DNA from: an uncultured Sphingomonadales bacterium | GTDB lineage: Bacteria; Pseudomonadota; Alphaproteobacteria; Sphingomonadales; Sphingomonadaceae | Length of the DNA stretch: 64,000 bases | Assembly: GCA_903821605.1 (NCBI GenBank) | Contig: CAIJLZ010000004.1 | Coordinates: 330,349 to 394,348, forward strand | Direction: 5' to 3' | In this document: positions 9,013 to 16,369 of the stretch, piece after piece | Layout of the letters: every line of letters begins with the position of its first letter | How positions within the stretch are numbered: position 1 is the stretch's first letter | Position numbers and translations under genes: made by a program | The notes under the pieces: model-generated | The model's input: the letters and a program-made list of their open reading frames with translations, nothing else | What the model was told of the DNA's origin: nothing | The model's database searches: none

Positions 9013-9039
9013 ATTTTAGCCATTTTCACGCGCTAAAAT
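9013..9039. promoter_or_regulatory. Inverted repeat, candidate operator in the divergent promoter region
   Basis: Perfect arms ATTTTAGC (9013-9020) and GCTAAAAT (9032-9039) separated by 11 bases. The total span of 27 bases resembles the widely spaced dyads bound by NikR-type ribbon-helix-helix tetramers (6-base half-sites about 16 bases apart). It lies between the divergent importer and regulator/catabolic genes. Binding by the NikR-like protein encoded at 9083 is inferred. Confidence 0.5.
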
Positions 9040-9051
9040 AATACTATTGAT

Positions 9052-9066
9052 GATATTAGTAATATC
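9052..9066. promoter_or_regulatory. Perfect 15-base palindrome before the NikR-like regulator
   Basis: GATATTA-G-TAATATC is a perfect palindrome about a central G and ends 16 bases before the ATG of the regulator gene. It could be an autoregulatory operator or part of an extended site with the 9013-9039 repeat. Confidence 0.4.
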
Positions 9067-9082
9067 GGTTAGGCGAATCGGT

Positions 9083-9571
9083 ATGACTGAAAACGCCTCT
9101 CTCCCCCTTGCTCGTCTCAGCATGACGCTGCCGGCCGATCTGTTTGATGAGCTGGACACGATGGTGGCTGCGCGTGGCCTCACGTCGCGCTCCGCCGTGA
9201 TCGCCGAATTGATCCGCAACGCGGTGGCCGAATATGCCGAGGAAAAGCGCCCCGATGCCGTGCTCGCGGGCACGATCACGCTGATCTATCGCGCGGATTA
9301 CGGCACCATCCGCCATCGCATCGCCCAGAAGCAGCGCGACTATCTCAAGGAAGTCATTTCCGCCCAGCATGTGTTTCTGGAAAATGATCAGTCGCTGGAA
9401 GTCCTGCTCGTGCAGGGACCGCCAGACCGGTTGCACGCCTTGTGCGACGATCTGCGCCGCGTCCGTGGCGTGCAGCAGGTCCGCCTTGTCACCACCACCG
9501 CCCTGTTGCCGCCGCTGCATGAGCCGCCGGTCGGCGATGTCCCGGCGTCCGATGCAGGAGAGCCCGCATGA
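9083..9571 (+). CDS. NikR-like ribbon-helix-helix regulator lacking most nickel ligands
   Basis: 162 residues. The N-terminus is a CopG/RHH DNA-binding unit (RLSMTLPADLFDELD, then SRSAVIAELIRNAV) and residues 60-140 are an ACT-like NikR C-terminal domain (SLEVLLVQGP, LCDDLRRVRGVQQV). Aligning without gaps to NikR, the four nickel ligands His76, His87, His89 and Cys95 of the E. coli protein fall on Arg85, His96, Phe98 and Ser104; only one of four is kept, so nickel sensing in the usual way is unlikely. The ATG at 9083 is preferred over an upstream TTG at 9047, which would put extra residues ahead of the RHH fold and overlap the palindrome. The stop overlaps the next gene by ATGA. It probably controls the guanidine operons. 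Confidence 0.85.
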   Translation: MTENASLPLARLSMTLPADLFDELDTMVAARGLTSRSAVIAELIRNAVAEYAEEKRPDAVLAGTITLIYRADYGTIRHRIAQKQRDYLKEVISAQHVFLENDQSLEVLLVQGPPDRLHALCDDLRRVRGVQQVRLVTTTALLPPLHEPPVGDVPASDAGEPA

Positions 9572-10362
9572 CCAATAGCACTGCCGATCCCTATGGCGCG
9601 CAAGCCCATGCCCGGGCGATGGCCGGGACCCTTGTCGAAACCATGCCGATCCTGCCGCCGTCGCCCGGCCTGTTGTGGGAAGAGACGGTTGCGGGCGGGG
9701 GCTATAGCTCGCGCCGGATCCATCGCGGCACGCTTGTGACGCTCACCGATGTAGCGGGCGATGCCTGTGCCTCGCTGCTGCTGTTCAACAATGAATGCCC
9801 GGTGGAGCGGTTGAACGTCGCCGATACCGTCAAGGTGCAATGGAACGCCTATCTTGGCGCGGGCAAGTTGCTTCTGTCCGACATGGGGCGGGTGATGATG
9901 AGCATTGTCGCCGATGATGCTGCCACGCATGACGGCTTTTGTGGCGCATCAAATGCGGCGTTGCATGCCAAGAAATATGGGCAGGGCGGCCATTATGGCC
10001 CGCACCCCAGCGCCCGCGACCGCTTCCTTGTCGCGCTTGCCAAATATGGGCTGGGACGCAAGGATGTGCATCCGTGCGTCAACCTGTTCAAGGGTGTGAA
10101 GATTGACGAAGATGGCGCGACTGTGCCGGAAATCGGGCCGTTTTCACCGGGGCGCGCGGTGACGCTGCGGGCGGAGATGGACCTGATCCTCGTCCTCGCC
10201 AACACGCCCCATGTGCTTGACAAGCGCGCGACCTACAGCGTCACGCCGCTCAAGATCACGGCCAAGGCCGGGCCGGTGACATTGGCGGACGATGCCATTC
10301 GCAATGCGACGCCCGAAGGGCAACGCGCCTTCCTCAACACCGAAGATTATTACCGGCGCTAA
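9568..10362 (+). CDS. DUF1989 protein (urea-carboxylase-associated), carboxyguanidine deiminase subunit
   Basis: 264 residues of the DUF1989 family, long named urea amidolyase-associated protein. Published work on guanidine use showed that two such proteins together (CgdA and CgdB) deiminate carboxyguanidine to allophanate and ammonia. Visible family motifs are YSSRRIHRGTLVTLTD near the N-terminus, a His-Cys motif at His121/Cys125 (HDGFCGASN) and a second at His168/Cys170 (HPCVNLFKGV). It follows the NikR-like gene with ATGA overlap and precedes the second DUF1989 gene by 11 bases. Which of the two corresponds to CgdA and which to CgdB cannot be decided here. Confidence 0.85.
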   Translation: MTNSTADPYGAQAHARAMAGTLVETMPILPPSPGLLWEETVAGGGYSSRRIHRGTLVTLTDVAGDACASLLLFNNECPVERLNVADTVKVQWNAYLGAGKLLLSDMGRVMMSIVADDAATHDGFCGASNAALHAKKYGQGGHYGPHPSARDRFLVALAKYGLGRKDVHPCVNLFKGVKIDEDGATVPEIGPFSPGRAVTLRAEMDLILVLANTPHVLDKRATYSVTPLKITAKAGPVTLADDAIRNATPEGQRAFLNTEDYYRR

Positions 10363-10373
10363 GGGAAAAAATC

Positions 10374-11006
10374 ATGACCGACACCGCCATTGCCGGGCTG
10401 CCCGGCACTATCCTTCACGACGAAATTGTTCCGGCACGTGCGCCCTGGCTGTTTGCGGTCAAGGCCGGGCAGACTTTGCGCATCGTCGATGTCGAGGGCA
10501 ATCAGGCCGTCGATTTCCTCGCCTATAATTCCGCTGACGATGCCGAGCGCTACAGCGCGCAGGATACCATCGCCGCGCAAGAGAATATCTATCTCAAGAC
10601 CGGCGCCAGTCTGCTGTCTAACGAGGGGCGGCCGATGATGACCATCACCGGCACCAATGTTGCCTATCACGACACCATCGGCGGGGCGTGCAGCTGCGAA
10701 TCCAACACGCTGCGCTATGGCCATTTCACCAAGCACCAGCATAGCTGCGTCGATAATTTCCTCGATGCCAATGCACGGGAAGGTCGCAACAAGCGCGACA
10801 TGGTGTCGAACATCAACTTCTTCATGAACGTGCCGGTCGAGGCCGATGGCGCGCTCGGCATTGTCGATGGCATTTCCGCCCCAGGCCTGATGGTCGACCT
10901 GCGGGCCGAGATGGATGTGACCGTGGTCGTGTCCAACTGCCCGCAGATCAACAACCCGTGCAACGGGTTCAACCCCACCTCTGTTCGTATGATTGTGGCC
11001 GGCTGA
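10374..11006 (+). CDS. DUF1989 protein (urea-carboxylase-associated), carboxyguanidine deiminase second subunit
   Basis: 210 residues, the shorter partner of the neighbouring DUF1989 protein. It has the family pattern VVPARAPWLFAVKAG-like N-terminal strand (here IVPARAPWLFAVKAGQT), the Cys-rich motif GGACSCES with Cys106 and Cys108, and HSCVDNF with His123/Cys125, matching the positions of the His/Cys motifs in the longer partner. By family knowledge both are needed for carboxyguanidine deimination. A good ribosome binding site (AAGGGAAA) precedes the ATG, and the stop shares a base with the carboxylase start (TGATG), showing tight coupling. Confidence 0.85.
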   Translation: MTDTAIAGLPGTILHDEIVPARAPWLFAVKAGQTLRIVDVEGNQAVDFLAYNSADDAERYSAQDTIAAQENIYLKTGASLLSNEGRPMMTITGTNVAYHDTIGGACSCESNTLRYGHFTKHQHSCVDNFLDANAREGRNKRDMVSNINFFMNVPVEADGALGIVDGISAPGLMVDLRAEMDVTVVVSNCPQINNPCNGFNPTSVRMIVAG

Positions 11007-14000
11007 TGTTCACCAAAGTCCTGATTGCCAATCGCGGCGCGATTGCCTGCCGCATTATTCGCACGCTCAAGCAGATGGAGATCGGCTCGGTCGCGGTGTT
11101 CAGCGAGGCCGATGCCGGTTCGCTCCACGTCGCGCAGGCCGATGAGGCGGTGCTGATCGGCCCCGCGCCTGCGGCCCAAAGCTATCTCGACATGGACGCG
11201 ATCATCGCCGCCGCCAAGGCGACCGGCGCGCAGGCGATCCATCCGGGCTATGGCTTCCTCTCTGAAAACACTGTGTTCGCGGAACGCTGCGCGGCGGAAG
11301 GCATTGTTTTTATCGGCCCGACCGCCGACAATATCCGCGCCTTCGGCCTGAAGCATACCGCGCGTGAATTGGCGGCGGCGCAGGGCGTGCCGCTGGCGCC
11401 GGGCACCGACCTGCTGCTTGACCCCGCGAGCGCGATCGAGGCGGCGGAGGAGATTGGCTATCCCGTGATCTTGAAGGCGACCGCTGGTGGCGGCGGCATC
11501 GGGATGAAAATTTGCGCCACCGCCCAAGACATTGCCGAGGGCTTTGCGACCGTCGCCCGGCTCGGTCAGGGCAATTTTGGCGATGGCGGGGTGTTCCTTG
11601 AACGTTATGTCGAGACCGCACGCCATATTGAGGTGCAGATTTTCGGCGACGGTGAGGGGCGCGTCATTGCGCTGGGCGAACGCGACTGCTCGCTCCAGCG
11701 CCGCAACCAGAAGGTGGTGGAGGAAACCCCGGCCCCGCTGTTGCCCGCCGCGACCCGGCAGGCGCTGATCGACTGCGCGGTGCGCCTAACGTCCGCCGCC
11801 CATTATCGTTCCGCCGGCACGGTCGAGTTTCTCTATGATGCCGGGCGCGACGATTTCTTCTTTCTGGAGGTCAATACCCGGTTGCAGGTTGAACATGGCG
11901 TGACCGAACAGGTCACCGGCGTTGACCTGGTGGCGTGGATGATCCGTTGCGCGGCCGGGGATTTTGGCTTTCTTGAGGGCGGCGCGCCGACCCCCAAGGG
12001 CGCGTCGATTCAGGTCCGGCTCTATGCGGAAGACCCGGCGCAGGATTATCGCCCGTCGTCTGGTCGGCTGGTTGAGGTCGCCTATCCGGTGGGGCCACGC
12101 GTCGATGGCTGGGTCGCGACCGGATCGGATGTCAGCGCTTATTATGATCCGATGCTGGCCAAGCTGATCGTGACCGCGCCCGACCGCGAACAGGCGGTGG
12201 CGGCGATGCAGGCGGCGCTTGATGACACCCGCTTGTCGGGGATTGAGACCAATCTCGACTGGCTGCGCACGGTGGTGCGTTCCGAACCCTTTGTTTCGGG
12301 CGAGGTGTCGACCCGCGCGCTTGGCCATATTCCCTATCAGCCGCGCACCATTCGCGTGCTGGCGGGTGGGGCCTCGACCACCTTGCAGGATTATCCGGGC
12401 CGCATTGGCTATTGGTCAGTCGGTGTGCCGCCTTCGGGGCCGATGGATGCGCTGTCCTTCCGCCTTGGCAACCGGTTGCTGGGTAATGACGAGGGCGCGG
12501 CGGGGCTGGAAATCACCGCCGCCGGGCCGACGCTCGCCTTCTCGGCGGCAACGCGTTTCGTCCTGACCGGCGCGACATTCGATGCCAGCCTCGATGGCGT
12601 GGCGGTCGCCCCCTATCAGCCGCTCACCGCCCAGCCGGGGCAGATGCTGAAAATCGGCCGCGTCTCGGGCGCGGGTATGCGTGGCTATATATTGTTCAGC
12701 GGCGGGCTGGATGCGCCCGATTATCTTGGCAGCAAGGCGGCCTTCACGCTGGGCGAATTCGGCGGCCATGCCGGGCGCGCGGTGATGACCGGCGACACGC
12801 TCCACCTTGCCGGGGCTGCGACCAAGGCGGAAGACCTGCCCGCCGTCCAGCCAGAGATCAGCCGCAACTGGACGATCAACGTGCTGTACGGCCCGCATGG
12901 CGCACCCGATTTCTTCACCGATGACGATATCGCGATGATCTCGGGCACCGAATGGAAGGTGCATTATAATTCCAACCGTACCGGCGTCCGGCTGATTGGG
13001 CCGAAGCCGCATTGGGCGCGGCAGGATGGTGGCGAGGCGGGGCTGCACCCGTCCAACATCCATGACAATGCCTATGCGATTGGCGCGGTCGATTTTACCG
13101 GCGACATGCCGATCATCCTTGGCCCGGACGGCCCGTCATTGGGCGGATTTGTCTGTCCGTTCGTGGTGATCCAGGCCGATCTGTGGAAAGTCGGCCAGCT
13201 TGCCCCCGGCGATAATGTGCGGTTCCTGCCCGTTAGTGATGCCGATGCGGTTGCCGCCGAACTGGCGCAGGATCACTGGGTCGCGACCCTTGCACAGCCC
13301 AGCCCGGCAGAACCAAGCCCGGCGGAGACCAGCCCGGCGGAGACCAGCCCGATCCTGCGCCATCTGCCGGAAGAAGGGCATAATCCCGCCGTCACCTATC
13401 GCCGTCAAGGCGACCGGCATTTGCTGGTCGAATATGGCGAGATCGTGCTCGACATTGAACTGCGGCTGCGCGTCCATGCGCTGATGACCGAATTGCAGGC
13501 GATGGCGCTGCCCGGCATTATCGATATCACCCCGGGTATCCGCTCATTGCAGGTCCAGTTCGACAGCCGGATTTTGTCCCAGCTCGACCTGCTTGATGCG
13601 CTGGAGGCAATTGAGCGGCGGCTTGATAAGCTTGACGATTTCGAAATCCCGTCGCGCATCGTCCACCTGCCGTTGAGCTGGGGTGACCCGGCGATCTGGC
13701 AGACAATCGAGAAATATATGGCGAGCGTCCGGGATGACGCGCCATGGTGCCCGGACAATATCGAGTTCATTCGCCGCATCAACGGGCTGGATCATCGCGA
13801 TGATGTGCAGCGCATCGTGTTCGACGCGAGTTATCTCGTGATGGGGCTGGGTGATGTCTATCTCGGCGCGCCGGTCGCGACCCCGGTCGATCCCCGCCAC
13901 CGGTTAGTGACGACCAAATATAACCCGGCCCGCACTTGGACGCCGCCCAATGTCGTCGGCATCGGCGGGGCCTATATGTGCATCTATGGCATGGAGGGGC

Positions 14001-14614
14001 CGGGCGGCTATCAGCTGTTCGGGCGCACCATTCAGGTCTGGAACAGTTGGCGGCAGACCGATGCATTCGTCGACGGCAAGCCGTGGCTGCTGCGCTTCTT
14101 CGACCAGATCCGCTTTTTCCCGGTCTCAGCCGAGGAACTGGAGGAATGGCGGCGCGACTTCCCGCTTGGGCGCAAGTCGATCGAGGTTGAGGAAACCACC
14201 TTCCGCCTGTCCGACTATCGCCGCTTCATGGCGGACAATGCCGAGAGCATCGGCACGTTCGAACAAAAGCGCCGCGCGGCCTTTGACGCGGAGCGCGCGG
14301 ATTGGGCCGCCAAGGGCGAGTTCGACCGGGTCGCCGCCTTGACCGAGGAAGATGGCGGCGGTGCGGATGCCGAAGCCGTGGTCGTGCCGGAGGGCTGCGA
14401 GCTGATCGAGGCGCCCTTTGGCGGCAGCATCTGGAAGGTGCTGGTCGGCGCGGGCGACCGGATCGAGGCCGGGGAAACCATCGCGGTGATAGAGGCGATG
14501 AAGATGGAATCGCCCGTCACCAGCCCGGTTGCGGGCGTGGTGCGCCAAGTGTTCACGGCGGAGAAGCGGGCCGTCAATCCCGGCGCGCCCTTGTTCGCGG
14601 TGGAGCCGGCATGA
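11006..14614 (+). CDS. Guanidine carboxylase (urea carboxylase family, biotin-dependent)
   Basis: 1202 residues, normal length for the family. Order: biotin carboxylase (1-445; ATP-grasp loop KATAGGGGIGMK, EVNTRLQVEHGVTE), KipA/AHS2 carboxyltransferase part (about 450-760), a Ser-Pro-Ala-Glu repeat linker (766-782), KipI/AHS1 part (about 790-1010), and a C-terminal biotinyl domain with Lys1166 in EAMKMES. The enzyme uses ATP and bicarbonate to carboxylate the substrate. In the carboxyltransferase motif GAVDFTGD, Asp696 stands where, as I recall from published comparisons, true urea carboxylases have Asn; Asp is the guanidine-type residue. Together with both DUF1989 genes this argues for guanidine. 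The start ATG shares a base with the previous stop; the longer frame upstream is overlap only. Confidence 0.9.
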   Translation: MFTKVLIANRGAIACRIIRTLKQMEIGSVAVFSEADAGSLHVAQADEAVLIGPAPAAQSYLDMDAIIAAAKATGAQAIHPGYGFLSENTVFAERCAAEGIVFIGPTADNIRAFGLKHTARELAAAQGVPLAPGTDLLLDPASAIEAAEEIGYPVILKATAGGGGIGMKICATAQDIAEGFATVARLGQGNFGDGGVFLERYVETARHIEVQIFGDGEGRVIALGERDCSLQRRNQKVVEETPAPLLPAATRQALIDCAVRLTSAAHYRSAGTVEFLYDAGRDDFFFLEVNTRLQVEHGVTEQVTGVDLVAWMIRCAAGDFGFLEGGAPTPKGASIQVRLYAEDPAQDYRPSSGRLVEVAYPVGPRVDGWVATGSDVSAYYDPMLAKLIVTAPDREQAVAAMQAALDDTRLSGIETNLDWLRTVVRSEPFVSGEVSTRALGHIPYQPRTIRVLAGGASTTLQDYPGRIGYWSVGVPPSGPMDALSFRLGNRLLGNDEGAAGLEITAAGPTLAFSAATRFVLTGATFDASLDGVAVAPYQPLTAQPGQMLKIGRVSGAGMRGYILFSGGLDAPDYLGSKAAFTLGEFGGHAGRAVMTGDTLHLAGAATKAEDLPAVQPEISRNWTINVLYGPHGAPDFFTDDDIAMISGTEWKVHYNSNRTGVRLIGPKPHWARQDGGEAGLHPSNIHDNAYAIGAVDFTGDMPIILGPDGPSLGGFVCPFVVIQADLWKVGQLAPGDNVRFLPVSDADAVAAELAQDHWVATLAQPSPAEPSPAETSPAETSPILRHLPEEGHNPAVTYRRQGDRHLLVEYGEIVLDIELRLRVHALMTELQAMALPGIIDITPGIRSLQVQFDSRILSQLDLLDALEAIERRLDKLDDFEIPSRIVHLPLSWGDPAIWQTIEKYMASVRDDAPWCPDNIEFIRRINGLDHRDDVQRIVFDASYLVMGLGDVYLGAPVATPVDPRHRLVTTKYNPARTWTPPNVVGIGGAYMCIYGMEGPGGYQLFGRTIQVWNSWRQTDAFVDGKPWLLRFFDQIRFFPVSAEELEEWRRDFPLGRKSIEVEETTFRLSDYRRFMADNAESIGTFEQKRRAAFDAERADWAAKGEFDRVAALTEEDGGGADAEAVVVPEGCELIEAPFGGSIWKVLVGAGDRIEAGETIAVIEAMKMESPVTSPVAGVVRQVFTAEKRAVNPGAPLFAVEPA
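13301..13351 (+). repeat. 15-base tandem repeat encoding an SPAE(P/T) linker
   Basis: Three copies of a 15-base unit (AGCCCGGCGGAGACC, the first slightly diverged) plus a partial fourth encode a flexible Ser-Pro-Ala-Glu-rich linker between the two carboxyltransferase subdomains of the carboxylase. Copy changes would keep the frame. Confidence 0.85.
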
Positions 14615-16365
14615 TGGAGCGCCTCCATGCTTCGGACATCGCCGCCCGGGTCAATGACGGGCTGAGCACCGCGCTGGATGTGGCCGAGGACGCGCTGGCG
14701 CGCATCGCCACCTATGATCGGGTTCAGCCTCAGGCGTGGATCAGCCGCTTTGCCGATGACGCGATCCGCGCCGCCGCCCGCGCCATTGATGCGCGGATCG
14801 CGGCGGGGGAGCGGCTGCCGCTCGCCGGGGTGCCCTTTGCGGTCAAGGACAATATCGATGTTGCGGGGCTGGAGACGACCGCCGCCTGCCCCGCCTTTGC
14901 TTATGCCCCCGCTGCCCATGGCTTTGTGGTCCAGCGGTTGATCGACGCCGGGGCGCTGTGCATCGGCAAAACCAATCTCGATCAGTTTGCGACCGGCCTT
15001 AATGGCTCCCGCAGCCCGCATGGCGCGCCACGCACCGTGTTCAACCTTGGCTATGTCAGTGGCGGATCAAGCTCTGGCTCGGCGGTGGTGACCGCGGCGG
15101 GGCTGGTGGCGTTCGCGCTCGGCACCGATACCGCCGGTTCGGGCCGCGTGCCTGCCGCGTTCAACCATCTGATCGGGTACAAGCCGAGCAAGGGGCGCTG
15201 GAGCAATAGCGGCCTTGTCCCGGCCTGCCGCTCGCTTGACTGTATCACGGTGTTCACCGACCGCAGCGCAGACGCGGCGCTGGTGGATCGCGTGGTGGCT
15301 GGTTTCGATCCGGCGGACGCCTATTCCCGCGCCCTGCCGGATCGCCCGCTCGGCAGCCGCATCGGGGTGCCGCTGCCGCATCAGCGCCATTTCTGCGGCG
15401 ATGGGCAGTCGGAACATCTCTACGCGCAGGCGCTCGCCAAGCTACAGGCCATGGGGCATGAACTGGTCGAGATTGATCTTGCCCCGCTGTCCGAGGCCGC
15501 CGCGCTGTTGTATAGCGGGCCATGGGTCGCCGAACGCACCGCCGCGATGGCGGACATGCTGCGCGACCATCCCGATGCCATCGACCCGACGGTGCGCCAG
15601 ATTGTCGAGGTCGGGCTGGGCGTGACGGCGGTGGACCTATTTCGCGGCCAATATCGCCTCGCGGAACTGGCGCGGGTGGCGGAAATGATTTGGCAGCGGG
15701 TCGACATGCTCGCGCTACCGACCGCGCCGACCACTTACCGCGTCAAGGAAATGCAGGCCGCACCGATTGCGCTTAACGCCAATCTTGGCCTCTACACCAA
15801 TTTCGTGAACCTGCTCGACATGGCGGCAATGGCGGTGCCGGCGGGTTTCCGGCGCAACGCCACCGGCTTTGGCATCACCTTTATCGCGCCCGCCGGGACC
15901 GACGCAGCGCTGTTCGTTATGGCCAGCCGCTGGGAACAGGCGGGCCACTATACCACCCCTGAACTGGATCTGGAGGGCAGCATGGAAACCGTTCGCCTTG
16001 CCGTCGTCGGCGCACATCTCAAGGACATGCCGCTGCACTGGCAATTGACCTCACGCGATGCGGTATTTGTGGCAGCGACCACCACCGCGCCAAGCTATCG
16101 CCTCTACGCCATGGCCAACAGCACGCCGCCCAAGCCCGCGTTGATCCATGACGACAGCGGCGCGGCGATTGCGGTTGAGGTCTATGAACTCTCGGCGGAG
16201 GCGTTCGGCAGCTTCACCGCCGAAGTGCCGGCGCCGCTGGCGATTGGCACGGTGACGCTGGCGGACGGCAGTTCGGTCAAGGGCTTTGTCGCCGAACCGC
16301 GCGCGATCATCGGCGCGGAGGATATTACGGCACTTGGCGGCTGGCGGGCCTATATCGCGCGATAG
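14611..16365 (+). CDS. atzF: Allophanate hydrolase (amidase signature family)
   Basis: 584 residues. It hydrolyses allophanate to ammonia and CO2, the last step of the pathway. The amidase core shows catalytic Lys79 in FAVKDNI, the cis-Ser region GGSSSGSAV (about 153) and nucleophile Ser177 in GTDTAGSGR. Residues from about 465 on form the C-terminal domain typical of AtzF/DUR1 allophanate hydrolases (GAHLKDMPLHWQL, LIHDDSG, GFVAEPRA), which separates it from plain amidases. The start at 14611 overlaps the carboxylase stop (ATGA); a second ATG follows directly at 14614. It ends the operon, convergent with the HerA-like gene four bases away. Confidence 0.92.
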   Translation: MMERLHASDIAARVNDGLSTALDVAEDALARIATYDRVQPQAWISRFADDAIRAAARAIDARIAAGERLPLAGVPFAVKDNIDVAGLETTAACPAFAYAPAAHGFVVQRLIDAGALCIGKTNLDQFATGLNGSRSPHGAPRTVFNLGYVSGGSSSGSAVVTAAGLVAFALGTDTAGSGRVPAAFNHLIGYKPSKGRWSNSGLVPACRSLDCITVFTDRSADAALVDRVVAGFDPADAYSRALPDRPLGSRIGVPLPHQRHFCGDGQSEHLYAQALAKLQAMGHELVEIDLAPLSEAAALLYSGPWVAERTAAMADMLRDHPDAIDPTVRQIVEVGLGVTAVDLFRGQYRLAELARVAEMIWQRVDMLALPTAPTTYRVKEMQAAPIALNANLGLYTNFVNLLDMAAMAVPAGFRRNATGFGITFIAPAGTDAALFVMASRWEQAGHYTTPELDLEGSMETVRLAVVGAHLKDMPLHWQLTSRDAVFVAATTTAPSYRLYAMANSTPPKPALIHDDSGAAIAVEVYELSAEAFGSFTAEVPAPLAIGTVTLADGSSVKGFVAEPRAIIGAEDITALGGWRAYIAR

Positions 16366-16369
16366 CGGA

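Noticed and set aside
8834..9082. Possible guanidine-I (ykkC) riboswitch in the divergent promoter
   Set aside because: A fragment on the minus strand has an ACG/CCGGG look, but the conserved core segments and their order are not present; only a covariance search could overturn this.
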